Below, piece by piece: positions 18,157 to 27,191 of a DNA stretch of 64,000 nucleotides. Made by a program: the position numbers and the translations under genes. This stretch comes from Olleya marilimosa CAM030 (GTDB taxonomy: Bacteria > Bacteroidota > Bacteroidia > Flavobacteriales > Flavobacteriaceae). The notes beneath the pieces are model-generated. The model was not told the DNA's origin. It searched no databases and saw nothing but the letters and a program-made list of their open reading frames with translations. The number at the start of each line of letters is the position of its first letter. Position 1 is the first letter of the stretch. The stretch covers positions 1-64,000 of the forward strand of contig NZ_JADR01000002.1 in the NCBI RefSeq assembly GCF_000518485.1, written 5' to 3'.

Positions 18157-19302
18157 ATGAACAAGATATACATCCTATTATTTTCACTGGTTTTAGTAGC
18201 CTGCGGAAAATCAGAAAAGACAACAGAACTAGTTCCTGAAACGGAAACACATAACGACGACATTACCATTACAAAAGCTCAATTTGAAGGCGAAAAAATG
18301 GCTTTTGGCACCTTAGCCGAATACGATTTTAACGAAACCGTAAAAGTAAACGGAATGATAGATGTGCCACCAAAAAACAAATCTAGTGTTTCTACTTTTA
18401 CAGGTGGTTATATTACAAAAACACCATTGTTAGTTGGAGATAGCGTAAAAAAAGGACAACTTTTAGTCACTTTAGAAAATCCTGAATTTGTAGAGCTTCA
18501 GCAAAATTACTTGGAAGTTTCAGAGCAATTAAATTATTTAAAATCTGAATTTAACAGACAAAAAACATTGTTTGATGAAAAAATTACTTCAGAAAAAAAC
18601 TATCTAAAAGCCGAAAGCGCATACAAAAGCAACCTTGCGCATTATAACGGATTACGCAAAAAATTACAAATGCTAAACCTTAATCCAAGTAGTGTAGAAC
18701 AAGGACGCATTGCTTCAACCATAAACTTATATGCACCAATTTCCGGACACGTTACAAAGGTTAATGTTAGTAACGGAACCTATGTTTCGCCAAGCGATGT
18801 TATCATGGAAATTGTGGATATTGACCACATTCATTTAGAACTATTGGTCTTTGAAAAGGACATCATGCAAATTAAAAAAGATCAAAAAATCGAGTTTACC
18901 ATTCCTGAAGCATCAGAAAAAACCTTTGAAGCTGAAGTGCATTTAGTTGGTACCACAATCGATGAGCAAACACGACGTGTTAAAGTACATGGACACGTAG
19001 ATAACGACAAGGAAAACTTTATTGTTGGTATGTTTGTAGATGCTGATATTATTATAGAAAGTAAAAAAGGATTCGGCTTGCCAAAAGAAGCACTAATTGA
19101 AGTTGATAATCAGTTTTTTGTTTTAATTTTAGACGAAGAAAATACAGATGAATTTCATTTTGAAACGTTTAAATTAGAGCTTGGAAAACAAACCGAAGTC
19201 TATGTCGAAATTTTAAATTCTGAAGCTTTAAAGGATAAACAAATAGTAATTAAAGGCACAAATATGTTGCTAAATAATGGCGAAGGAGGACACAGTCATT
19301 AA
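18157..19302 (+). CDS. RND periplasmic adaptor lipoprotein (CzcB/CusB-like)
   Basis: A 381-residue membrane fusion protein linking the inner-membrane pump to the outer-membrane factor. Lipobox LVAC with lipidated C16. A biotinyl-lipoyl-like domain (about residues 70-110 and 185-215; PLLVGDSVKKGQLL, APISGHVTKVNVSNGTYV) flanks an alpha-hairpin (about 110-175), followed by beta-barrel and membrane-proximal domains (IHLELLVFEKD, FIVGMFVDADI). It begins 4 bases after the pump-TolC fusion, so it is translationally close-coupled and is the third component of the same tripartite system. Confidence 0.93.
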   Translation: MNKIYILLFSLVLVACGKSEKTTELVPETETHNDDITITKAQFEGEKMAFGTLAEYDFNETVKVNGMIDVPPKNKSSVSTFTGGYITKTPLLVGDSVKKGQLLVTLENPEFVELQQNYLEVSEQLNYLKSEFNRQKTLFDEKITSEKNYLKAESAYKSNLAHYNGLRKKLQMLNLNPSSVEQGRIASTINLYAPISGHVTKVNVSNGTYVSPSDVIMEIVDIDHIHLELLVFEKDIMQIKKDQKIEFTIPEASEKTFEAEVHLVGTTIDEQTRRVKVHGHVDNDKENFIVGMFVDADIIIESKKGFGLPKEALIEVDNQFFVLILDEENTDEFHFETFKLELGKQTEVYVEILNSEALKDKQIVIKGTNMLLNNGEGGHSH

Positions 19303-19326
19303 CAATAATCATACAGCATACATTAC

Positions 19327-21303
19327 ATGAGCAACCATACTAGCGACACACATAACCACAACCATAATTTAATTTTTGGTAAAAAAACAGAACTCTATTT
19401 TGCCATACTTTGTGGTGTTTTTTTGGTCGCTGGATTTACTATCGAAAAACTAACCGATTTATCAACTTGGGCTTCATTAATAAGCTACATGGTTTCATAC
19501 TTTTTTGGTGGTTATTTCATTTTTATTGAAGCGTTAAAAAAAATACCAAAAGGACAATTTGATATCGATTTTTTAATGATTGCTGCTGCAATTGGAGCTG
19601 CATACATTGGCAGTTGGGCAGAAGGTGCTTTGCTTTTATTTTTATTTAGTTTAGGTCATGCGTTGGAACATTACGCGATGAATAAAGCTAAAAAATCTAT
19701 TGAAGCATTAAGTGATTTATCACCAAAAATAGCATTGGTAAAAAATGGAAATCAGCTAATTGAAACACCAATTGAAGATTTAAAAATTGGAGATACAATT
19801 GTAATAAAACCAAACACTAAAATCGCAGCAGATGGCGTAATAATTAGCGGAAACAGCAGTATTAATCAGGCACCAATTACTGGAGAAAGCATGCCTGTTG
19901 ACAAAACAGCAATTGCAACTTTAAATAATTTACCAGAGTTTAAACACATCGATAAAAAACACATTGCATTTACAGGTACTATAAATGGAGATAGCACTAT
20001 TGAAGTGCATGTTTTAAAACTTAGTCACGACTCTACAGTGGCACGATTAATTAAAATGGTGAGTGAGGTAGAAACACAAAAATCGCCAACACAACGTTTA
20101 ACCAAAAAGTTTGAAAAATGGTATGTGCCAATTGTAATAATTGTGGTTGTTTTACTCTGTTTTGCCTACTTAGTTATAGACGAAACATTTAACGAAAGTT
20201 TATACAGAGCCATAACCGTTTTGGTAGCAGCAAGTCCTTGTGCTTTGGCCATATCTACACCAAGTGCAGTCCTTAGCGGAATTGCAAGAGCAGCTCAAAA
20301 AGGGGTTTTAATTAAAGGCGGAAAAGCATTAGAAGATTTAGGAAGTATTACCACAATTGCATTCGATAAAACAGGAACGTTAACTGAAGGAAAACCAAAA
20401 TTAACCAATGTGATTGCTTTAAATAATTTTGATGAAAATGAATTTCTCCAAATTGTTTTAGAAGTAGAAAGTTTAAGCAATCATCCACTAGCAAAAGCAA
20501 TAGCAAAGGATATTAAAAAGCTACATAATATACGTTTTAAAGGCATTGCTAAAAACATTGAAGCCATACAAGGAAAAGGAATTACTGCTATATATGACAA
20601 CGCTAAAGTCTTTATTGGTAACCTTAAATTAATGAAAGATGAAGGTATTACAGTTGAAGATGCTGTAATCTCAACAATGGATAGCCTTTTAAAACATGGT
20701 CATACCGTTATGTTGGTTGCTTTAAAAAACGAAGTGATAGGTATCATTAGCGTTATGGATACACCAAGAGAAACTGCAGAAAGCACATTAAAAAGGCTAA
20801 AAGCAATTGGTATTAAACGTATGATTATGCTAACAGGAGATCATCAAAATGTTGGTGATGCTATTGCAAAACAAATAGGATTAACAGAAGCAAAAGGAAA
20901 TTTACTACCAGAAGATAAAGTAAAAGCTATTAAAGATTTATTAGCCACAGACGGAAAAATCGCAATGGTTGGAGATGGTGTAAATGATGCACCAGCAATG
21001 GCTTTAAGTACAGTTAGTGTTGCAATGGGAGCAGCTGGAAGCGATGTGGCTTTAGAAACTGCAGACGTCGCTTTAATGTCTGACAAAATAGAAAACTTAC
21101 CTTTTGTTATTGGGTTAAGTAGAGCCTCTAAACGCATTATTAAAGAGAATATTTTTATAAGTTTAGGTGTTGTTGCTATACTTGTTCCTGTTACCATTCT
21201 TGGATTAACCAATATTGGATTAGCTGTTTTATTTCATGAAGGATCAACCATAGTGGTTGTTTTAAATGCGTTACGCTTATTGGCTTATAAGGAAGATTTA
21301 TAA
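19327..21303 (+). CDS. P1B-4-type heavy-metal P-type ATPase
   Basis: A 658-residue ion-pumping ATPase of the inner membrane. Phosphorylation site DKTGTLTEG (D347), actuator TGES and hinge GDGVNDAP are all present. The membrane metal site reads SPC (303-305) in helix 6 and HEGST (637-641) in the last helix region. That combination defines the P1B-4 subgroup, associated with Co2+, and in some members Fe2+, Zn2+ or Ni2+ export. There is no N-terminal HMA domain; instead the first 14 residues carry four His (H4, H9, H11, H13). It follows the RND adaptor by 24 bases, so cytoplasmic and periplasmic export steps are encoded together. Confidence 0.93.
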   Translation: MSNHTSDTHNHNHNLIFGKKTELYFAILCGVFLVAGFTIEKLTDLSTWASLISYMVSYFFGGYFIFIEALKKIPKGQFDIDFLMIAAAIGAAYIGSWAEGALLLFLFSLGHALEHYAMNKAKKSIEALSDLSPKIALVKNGNQLIETPIEDLKIGDTIVIKPNTKIAADGVIISGNSSINQAPITGESMPVDKTAIATLNNLPEFKHIDKKHIAFTGTINGDSTIEVHVLKLSHDSTVARLIKMVSEVETQKSPTQRLTKKFEKWYVPIVIIVVVLLCFAYLVIDETFNESLYRAITVLVAASPCALAISTPSAVLSGIARAAQKGVLIKGGKALEDLGSITTIAFDKTGTLTEGKPKLTNVIALNNFDENEFLQIVLEVESLSNHPLAKAIAKDIKKLHNIRFKGIAKNIEAIQGKGITAIYDNAKVFIGNLKLMKDEGITVEDAVISTMDSLLKHGHTVMLVALKNEVIGIISVMDTPRETAESTLKRLKAIGIKRMIMLTGDHQNVGDAIAKQIGLTEAKGNLLPEDKVKAIKDLLATDGKIAMVGDGVNDAPAMALSTVSVAMGAAGSDVALETADVALMSDKIENLPFVIGLSRASKRIIKENIFISLGVVAILVPVTILGLTNIGLAVLFHEGSTIVVVLNALRLLAYKEDL

Positions 21304-21337
21304 TACTATTCTTATTTACGCAACCTTTTAATTCATT

Positions 21338-21355
21338 TACCATCTACTAATGGTA
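21338..21355 (+). terminator. Weak inverted repeat after the metal operon
   Basis: TACCAT and ATGGTA face each other across 6 bases, 35 bases past the ATPase stop. The following bases are only moderately T-rich, so it is a weak terminator at best and could equally be a site upstream of the next gene. Confidence 0.3.
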
Positions 21356-21398
21356 TGGCTTTTGATAAGTTATACGCTTTAATCAATCAATCTTATTT

Positions 21399-21980
21399 AT
21401 GAAAAAAACACATTTATTATTCGTTTTATTATTGACTTCTTTTTATGGATTTGCTCAAGAAGACATTGAAACAACTACAAAAAAAAATGAAATTTCATCA
21501 AATTTATTTGACTTAGTAGTCGCAGGATCATTTAACGTTAATTACGAACGTTATTTAGAAAAAAATCAGTCACTTTTTATTGGAGCAACGTTTTTTGACA
21601 CTTATGCCTACTATGATACTGGATATATAAAAGACTCTGATGCTATTAGTCTTAAAGCAGCATATGTTATCTATTTTTCAAAGAAAAAAGATCATGCTGG
21701 CTTTTACTTTTATCCTCAAGCCAAACTTAGAACAGGAACTGTAACTGTAGAGGATTATTACTATTACGACTATATTAGTGACACTAATGTAGAAGAAGAA
21801 TATACGTATGATGTAGACGGTTTTTCTTTAGGCTTTGGTATTGGTCATAAATGGGTATTTAATGACACTTTTACGTTGGGAATTAACGGAGAAATAGCAA
21901 GAAATCTTGGTAGCATTGATGATGATTACTTAGATAATGTCGAGCCAAGATTTGGAATTAATTTTGGAATTAGATTCTAA
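21399..21980 (+). CDS. Small outer-membrane beta-barrel protein (DUF3575-like)
   Basis: A 193-residue protein with a signal peptide (residues 1-19, ending YGFAQ). The mature part is alternating amphipathic beta strands ending in FGINFGIRF, with a final Phe typical of outer-membrane barrels. The opening NEISSNLFDLVVAGSFNVNYERYL resembles the DUF3575/outer-membrane beta-barrel family. A Tyr-rich loop (VEDYYYYDY) sits near residue 112. Function unknown. It follows the metal operon on the same strand with a 95-base gap, so co-transcription is possible but not evident, and it ends at a strong hairpin terminator. Confidence 0.8.
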   Translation: MKKTHLLFVLLLTSFYGFAQEDIETTTKKNEISSNLFDLVVAGSFNVNYERYLEKNQSLFIGATFFDTYAYYDTGYIKDSDAISLKAAYVIYFSKKKDHAGFYFYPQAKLRTGTVTVEDYYYYDYISDTNVEEEYTYDVDGFSLGFGIGHKWVFNDTFTLGINGEIARNLGSIDDDYLDNVEPRFGINFGIRF

Positions 21981-21999
21981 AATTTAAATAATTAAATAT

Positions 22000-22032
22000 A
22001 AAAGCCCAAACTTATCAGTTTGGGCTTTTTTT
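22000..22032. terminator. Bidirectional terminator between the barrel gene and glyS
   Basis: Perfect 13-base arms (AAAAGCCCAAACT and its complement, 22000-22012 and 22017-22029) around a 4-base loop. A T run follows on the plus strand and an A run precedes, so it can serve both convergent genes. Confidence 0.85.
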
Positions 22033-22053
22033 ATAAATTCCTGTTATAATACT

Positions 22054-23595
22054 TTACATCTTCATTAACCACTCTTTAACATCAACTTCTTTTTTGATGA
22101 TGTCTTTAAGCTCTGAGATGGCAACACGTTTTTGCTCCATCGTATCTCTATGTCTAATAGTAACTGTATTAGTTTCTATAGTTTCATGATCTACTGTAAT
22201 ACAAAATGGTGTACCATTAGCATCCTGACGTCTGTAACGCTTACCAACCGCATCTTTTTCGTCATAAAACACGTTAAAGTCCCATTTCAGATCTTCAATA
22301 ATTTGCTTAGCTATTTCTGGTAAACCGTCTTTTTTAACTAGCGGGAAAACAGCTGCTTTTACAGGTGCTAATACTGCTGGTAATTTTAAAACTGTTCTAA
22401 CACTTCCATCCTCTAAAGTTTCATCCATTAAAGCATTAGAAAATACTGCTAAAAACATTCTATCTAAACCAATAGATGTTTCTAAAACGTAAGGTGTATA
22501 ACTTGCGTTGTCTTCATGATCAAAATACTGAAGTTTTTTTCCTGAAAACTCTTCATGCTGTTTTAAATCAAAATCTGTACGCGAGTGGATGCCTTCTAAT
22601 TCTTTAAAACCAAATGGGAATTTAAACTCAATATCTGTTGCAGCATCTGCGTAATGTGCTAATTTTTCATGGTCATGAAAACGGTAGTTGTCTTCGCCTA
22701 AACCTAAAGATTTATGCCATTTTAATCTAGTTTCTTTCCAGTAATCAAACCATTCTTTTTGTGTGCCTGGTTTAATAAAAAATTGCATTTCCATTTGTTC
22801 AAACTCACGCATTCTAAAAATAAATTGTCTTGCAACAATCTCATTTCTAAAGGCTTTACCAGTTTGTGCAATACCAAAAGGAATTTTCATTCTTCCAGTT
22901 TTTTGCACATTCAAGAAGTTTACAAAAATACCTTGAGCTGTTTCTGGACGTAAATATAAATCCATTGCAGTCTCTGCACTTGCACCTAATTTTGTACCAA
23001 ACATTAAGTTAAATTGCTTAACGTCTGTCCAGTTTCTGCTTCCTGATAAAGGACAAGCTATTTCTAACTCTTCAATTAATGCTTTAACATCTGCTAAATC
23101 TTCAGCTTCTAAAGATTTTCCTAAACGTTTTAATATGGTATCAATTTTTTCTTGATAACCTAAAACTCTTGGATTGGTAGAAATAAATTCTTGTTTATTA
23201 AAAGCGTCTCCAAAACGTTTTTCCGCTTTAGCGACTTCTTTATCGATTTTAGCTTCAATTTTAGCACAATAGTCTTCTACTAAAACGTCTGCTCTGTATC
23301 TTTTTTTAGAATCTTTGTTGTCTATTAATGGGTCGCTAAAAGCATCTACGTGTCCAGATGCCTTCCATGTGGTAGGATGCATAAATATTGCTGCATCAAT
23401 ACCAACAATATTATCATTCATTTGCACCATTGCTTTCCACCAATAGTCACGTATGTTTTTCTTTAATTCTGCTCCATTTTGAGCGTAGTCATAAACTGCG
23501 CTAAGTCCATCGTAGATTTCACTACTTTGAAATACGTAACCATACTCCTTTGCGTGAGAGATTACTTTTTTAAATTGATCGTCGTTGTTTGCCAT
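22054..23595 (-). CDS. glyS: Glycine--tRNA ligase
   Basis: Class II aminoacyl-tRNA synthetase of the homodimeric (eukaryote/archaea-like) type, 513 residues, charging tRNA-Gly in the cytoplasm. Opening GYVFQSSEIYDGLSAVYDYAQNG is the motif 1 region. LRPETAQGIFVNF and FGIAQTGKAFRNEI lie around motif 2, with GLDRMFLAVF as motif 3, and a C-terminal anticodon-binding domain follows. The start at MANNDD lies only 7 bases downstream of a TATCTTTG promoter box, which points to a leaderless transcript. Confidence 0.97.
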   Translation of the reverse strand: MANNDDQFKKVISHAKEYGYVFQSSEIYDGLSAVYDYAQNGAELKKNIRDYWWKAMVQMNDNIVGIDAAIFMHPTTWKASGHVDAFSDPLIDNKDSKKRYRADVLVEDYCAKIEAKIDKEVAKAEKRFGDAFNKQEFISTNPRVLGYQEKIDTILKRLGKSLEAEDLADVKALIEELEIACPLSGSRNWTDVKQFNLMFGTKLGASAETAMDLYLRPETAQGIFVNFLNVQKTGRMKIPFGIAQTGKAFRNEIVARQFIFRMREFEQMEMQFFIKPGTQKEWFDYWKETRLKWHKSLGLGEDNYRFHDHEKLAHYADAATDIEFKFPFGFKELEGIHSRTDFDLKQHEEFSGKKLQYFDHEDNASYTPYVLETSIGLDRMFLAVFSNALMDETLEDGSVRTVLKLPAVLAPVKAAVFPLVKKDGLPEIAKQIIEDLKWDFNVFYDEKDAVGKRYRRQDANGTPFCITVDHETIETNTVTIRHRDTMEQKRVAISELKDIIKKEVDVKEWLMKM

Positions 23596-23602
23596 AGTAG
23601 TA

Positions 23603-23632
23603 CAAAGATAAACGATAAATAAAAGTGTACAA
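23603..23632 (-). promoter_or_regulatory. glyS promoter
   Basis: On the minus strand TTG (23632-23630), 19 bases of spacer, then TATCTTTG (23610-23603), an exact TAnnTTTG box, 7 bases before the glyS ATG. Transcription would start at or within a base or two of the ATG. Confidence 0.7.
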
Positions 23633-23643
23633 CCAAAAAATGA

Positions 23644-24201
23644 TTAGTCTTTTTGACAAGTGTAAATAAATGCAGGCGGAATGTTTAATGGCTCAAAACC
23701 TAAATTAACGTTACCCTTAAAGGTATCCTTTAACGTTGCATAATAGGTTAGACTATATTGGTATTGAAAAAAGTAGCCTTTTGACTTAAGACTTTTATAA
23801 GAGTTTTTTAAAATAGACTTAGTTATTGGCTTTGGTATATTGGTAAGCGGTAGACTAGATACTATATAATCCACAGCTTCAAAACCATGGTCTTTTATAA
23901 CTTCTAAAACCCTATCTGCGGATTGATTTGAGACAATTAATCTAGGGTCATTAATATTTAATAATGTATTGTAAAACTTATCGTTAATTTCAAAACTAAT
24001 TAACTTAGCATCAGGTGTTAACTGCTTTAAAATCTCTTTAGTAATCACACCATTTCCTGGTCCAAACTCTACTATCAATTTAGCAGTATTAAAATCTATC
24101 CCTTTTAATATTTTTGATGCTAAGAATCTAGAGCTTGGAAACAATGTCCCAGAAGTTTTTAAGCTTTTTAAGGATTCTTTTAAAAAATTTATTTTGTTCA
24201 A
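23644..24201 (-). CDS. SAM-dependent methyltransferase, phospholipid/rRNA-methylase-like
   Basis: A 185-residue Rossmann-fold methyltransferase. Motif I is clear (LIVEFGPGNGVITKEIL, residues about 42-58), followed by the acidic residue of motif II (SFEIND) and a motif IV-like DYIVSSLPLTNIP. Length and layout match the small phospholipid N-methyltransferase (PmtA)/KsgA-like group that methylates phosphatidylethanolamine; the substrate here is not certain. It lies upstream of glyS on the same strand with a 48-base gap that holds the glyS promoter. Confidence 0.8.
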   Translation of the reverse strand: MNKINFLKESLKSLKTSGTLFPSSRFLASKILKGIDFNTAKLIVEFGPGNGVITKEILKQLTPDAKLISFEINDKFYNTLLNINDPRLIVSNQSADRVLEVIKDHGFEAVDYIVSSLPLTNIPKPITKSILKNSYKSLKSKGYFFQYQYSLTYYATLKDTFKGNVNLGFEPLNIPPAFIYTCQKD

Positions 24202-24265
24202 AAAAAGGGTTTTTAGAGATAATATAAACGAATATAAGCTTTTTTATTTCTTGAAATAAAATGCT

Positions 24266-24288
24266 AAAATAAAACCATTATTAATGGT
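24266..24288 (-). terminator. Putative terminator of the first coiled-coil gene
   Basis: ACCATT and AATGGT arms (24274-24288) with a 3-base loop, followed on the minus strand by TTTATTTT, 30 bases past the stop at 24318. The stem is short. A second AT-only palindrome (24243-24260) lies just beyond. Confidence 0.4.
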
Positions 24289-24317
24289 AATGGATTAAAT
24301 TAATTATTGTTTAACTA

Positions 24318-25223
24318 TTATTTAAGCAATATAGAGGTGCTTCCTAATCTAGTATTATCGTAAAAAACATTTACAAAATAAACCCCTTTAGTTAAAGGTT
24401 CGTCTATATCTGTAGTTATTAATGTATTAACATCAATATCTTGGTTTTTATACTCTACTTTTAATTTTTTACTAAAAATTAATGATTGTTCTCCAAACGA
24501 GACTGACCCTTGATCTGCAACGACATTGTTGTTAGGATTTAATATTTGTATGTATAAATCTTTTACTCCTGAGGTTGCTAATTTATTTTTAGCTAAGGTA
24601 AAAGCAACGTATAACTTATTAGCTTTACTAGAATTATCTGTGCTTACAATACGCTTTTTAGTCACTCGTTTAACAGCTTTTGCGTCTAAAGATGCTAGAC
24701 TTAATGCGCTTGCCTTTTTTAGGGCATTGGACATGTTTGAGTTAGCTGTGGCTAATCCTTTATTTTTAGCAACTAAGCTTGACGTATTGTTTTTTGCAGC
24801 TACCAAGTGTTGCGAGATAGTTTCGGTTTTGGAAGCAAGACGCTCGTTCTCGGTTTTTAATGTAGAAACTAAATTTAAAACTTCTGCATTTTCTTTTTGC
24901 AAAAGATTAATCTTTGAGCGATATAACGATAATAACGATGCACTTGGTTTTAATGTTTTTATAGAATCCAGAACACGCTCAATATTAACCTTAGATTGTT
25001 CAAGTTTTTTACGAAGTGAAACATTTTCCACCTGAACATTCTCGTAACGGACTACCATATCTGATAATTCGTTTTCTAATAGTTTTTTCTCTTGAGATAC
25101 GTATGTTTTATAATCTTCTAATTGAATATAGTTTGTTAACGTATAAGATCCTAACAGCACAAAAACAACAACCAGCGAGCCTATAATTATCCTATAGTTA
25201 TATGTATGAGGAAAAACTAACAT
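24318..25223 (-). CDS. Membrane-anchored coiled-coil protein, paralog A
   Basis: 301 residues: a short cytoplasmic tail, one transmembrane helix (about 12-30, IIIGSLVVVFVLLGSYTL), a long coiled coil (about 35-185), then a C-terminal beta-sandwich of roughly 110 residues (KANKLYVAFTLAKNKLATSGVKDLYIQILNPNN). The next gene upstream (25389-26297) has the same architecture and alignable blocks: ALLVRQxLDSIK-type heptads, KRVTxxx, KELYxQxLxPxxNVxAxxGxVxxGxxSLxxS and LxKGxYxxxVxxDN. It is a tandem duplication. No named family recognised; an envelope scaffold or sensor role is possible. Confidence 0.75.
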   Translation of the reverse strand: MLVFPHTYNYRIIIGSLVVVFVLLGSYTLTNYIQLEDYKTYVSQEKKLLENELSDMVVRYENVQVENVSLRKKLEQSKVNIERVLDSIKTLKPSASLLSLYRSKINLLQKENAEVLNLVSTLKTENERLASKTETISQHLVAAKNNTSSLVAKNKGLATANSNMSNALKKASALSLASLDAKAVKRVTKKRIVSTDNSSKANKLYVAFTLAKNKLATSGVKDLYIQILNPNNNVVADQGSVSFGEQSLIFSKKLKVEYKNQDIDVNTLITTDIDEPLTKGVYFVNVFYDNTRLGSTSILLK

Positions 25224-25321
25224 GATTATATTTTTATTTGGAAATAAAAATATTGCTATTTATTAAGGTGCCAATTTATAATCGATGAAGAGGAAATAAA
25301 ATTGTTTAACTATCTTAAAAT

Positions 25322-25360
25322 AAAAAAAACGCCTTAAGTATTTCTACTCTTAGCGTTTTT
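25322..25360 (-). terminator. Terminator of paralog B
   Basis: AAAAACGC and GCGTTTTT arms with an imperfect inner stem (TAAGTA/TACTCTTA). The minus strand continues into a run of T. It lies 29 bases past the stop at 25389, so the two paralogous genes appear to be separate transcription units. Confidence 0.7.
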
Positions 25361-25388
25361 AATAAATGGATTAATATTTATAATTTGA

Positions 25389-26297
25389 TTAATTAAAGGT
25401 CGCTGTTGCACTACCAATTAACTGATTATCATGATACACGGTTATGTAATATTCTCCTTTTATTAATGTTTCATTTTCTAAAAGCTCAATAAAAACACAA
25501 GTCTGCAAATTATTATTTGTATAATTAATAACATCTAACTGACTATACATCAGTGAAGTGTCACCAATAACAACATCTCCTTTGTAAGCAATTACATTGC
25601 TTTTTGGATCTAAAACCTGAAAATACAACTCCTTTTTACCTTGTGTTGCTATGTCATTTTTAAGAACTGTATAGCAAACGTTTAACATTTTGATGCGTTT
25701 TGCTGTTGTAGTTGTTTTAATGTTACCACTAGTTGTAACACGTTTTACGCCTTCAACAAAAATATCACTAACGCTAATCATTTTTGCTTTATCTATTTCG
25801 TTTAGGTAATTAGTGTTAAGCTTTGATAAATTTATATTCTGTTGTTTTAAATTTTTAGATAATAAAATCGTCTCATCCAAAGCTTGGTCTGCCAAACGTG
25901 CTTCTTCTTGAAGCAATTTATTTTCTTTATTTAATTGTGCCACTAGTTTTAATATTTTAGCATTTTCACGTTTTATAGCATGTAATTGCTCTTTGTAGTG
26001 GGTTAGCAACTTTATATCTGGCGTAATATGCTTGACAGAATCTAGGATACGTATTATTCTTATTTTAGATTTCTCTAACCTATCACTTAGCAATTGGTTG
26101 TCAATTTTAAGTGCGTTATAGTCTGTTGACAATTGATTAAGTTCTGCTTCAATTAAAGCGTTTTCATCTACCAGAAAGTTTTTATATTGATTTAGAGAGC
26201 TGTAATTAATATAACTGTATAAACCAAGCGCACAAAGCAGTACTGTTAGTGCAATAATAACTAACTTAAGATTATAGATTTGGGGTTTTATAATCAT
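25389..26297 (-). CDS. Membrane-anchored coiled-coil protein, paralog B
   Basis: 302 residues with the same layout as the neighbouring gene at 24318: one transmembrane helix (about 12-30, LVIIALTVLLCALGLYSYI), coiled coil (about 35-185), and a beta-rich C-terminal domain (MLNVCYTVLKNDIATQGKKELYFQVLDPKSNVIAYKGDVVIGDTSLMYS). Both end in a strand like YYITVYHDNQLIGSATATFN versus YFVNVFYDNTRLGSTSILLK. The family is not known to me by name. The leader contains the inverted repeat ATACTA-AAA-TAGTAT near 26311-26325. Confidence 0.75.
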   Translation of the reverse strand: MIIKPQIYNLKLVIIALTVLLCALGLYSYINYSSLNQYKNFLVDENALIEAELNQLSTDYNALKIDNQLLSDRLEKSKIRIIRILDSVKHITPDIKLLTHYKEQLHAIKRENAKILKLVAQLNKENKLLQEEARLADQALDETILLSKNLKQQNINLSKLNTNYLNEIDKAKMISVSDIFVEGVKRVTTSGNIKTTTTAKRIKMLNVCYTVLKNDIATQGKKELYFQVLDPKSNVIAYKGDVVIGDTSLMYSQLDVINYTNNNLQTCVFIELLENETLIKGEYYITVYHDNQLIGSATATFN

Positions 26298-26450
26298 GAG
26301 TTTAAATAATTGATACTAAAATAGTATAAAATAATGGAATTGTAAGAATTTTTCGATAACTTGAGTGTGTTTTTCACTAAAAACTAGACTATTACAAGTT
26401 TACACTTGCTATTCTCAATAATTTTTGACCTAAAGAAAATATTAATATTC

Positions 26451-27134
26451 ATGAGTTTAAAAGCGTTAGCAAATTTATTTTTCCCATTGGTTTGTAATGC
26501 TTGTAAAGACACATTATCAGACAACGAAACCTTTTTATGTACCAACTGTAGACATGATCTACCCACTACAAACTTCCATTTAAGTCAAGATCCTTTTGTA
26601 AAAAACGTTTTTTATGGTCGTGTAAAAGTTGAAGCTGCAACAGCCTTACTTAGATTTGAAAAAAAAGGAAAAGTACAGCATTTATTACACCAATTAAAAT
26701 ATGGTAATAATGAAGCCATAGGAAGTTTTTTAGGCGATTGGTTGGGTGAAGAGTTAAGTGCTAATCAAATTTTTAACTCCATAGATATAGTAATACCTGT
26801 ACCATTGCATCCAAAAAAATTAAAAAAAAGAGGTTATAATCAAGTCTCTAAATTTGGTCAAAACATTGCAACGCTACTTAATGCAGATTATCATGAAGAT
26901 ATTTTAGTTAAAATTACCAATCCATCAAAGTCTCAAGCCAGAAAAAACCGATTAGAACGATGGGAACTAAATAATGAAACCTTTAACGTTGGCGCATTAG
27001 ACAAATTACATAACAAACACATTTTATTAGTAGACGATATTATTACTACAGGAAACACATTAGAAGCTTGTGTTATTGAATTAAATAAAGCAAAGAATAT
27101 AAAAATAAGTATTGCAGCTATGGCAATAGCCTAA
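26451..27134 (+). CDS. ComF-family phosphoribosyltransferase-like protein
   Basis: 228 residues. A zinc-ribbon-like N terminus (CNACKDTLSDNETFLCTNC) is followed by a type I phosphoribosyltransferase fold, with the PRPP-binding motif ILLVDDIITTGNTLEAC near the C terminus and RGYNQVSKFGQNIA in the middle. ComF proteins support DNA uptake during natural transformation in some bacteria; in Bacteroidota the role is unproven. The start at MSLKALANLFFP is chosen because the upstream extension is not conserved-looking. Divergent from paralog B. Confidence 0.9.
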   Translation: MSLKALANLFFPLVCNACKDTLSDNETFLCTNCRHDLPTTNFHLSQDPFVKNVFYGRVKVEAATALLRFEKKGKVQHLLHQLKYGNNEAIGSFLGDWLGEELSANQIFNSIDIVIPVPLHPKKLKKRGYNQVSKFGQNIATLLNADYHEDILVKITNPSKSQARKNRLERWELNNETFNVGALDKLHNKHILLVDDIITTGNTLEACVIELNKAKNIKISIAAMAIA

Positions 27135-27191
27135 GGCTTTTTTCGTTAAACGAATAATATGTTGTTAATTTGTATCTTCATTTAAATTAAT

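Noticed and set aside
24243-24260. AT-only perfect palindrome TTTATTTC/GAAATAAA
   Set aside because: Two-base loop and AT-only content make it likely chance in this intergenic DNA.
27128-27145. AGCC-TAA-GGCT followed by six T at the comF stop
   Set aside because: A four-base-pair stem with a three-base loop made of the stop codon is too small to call a terminator.
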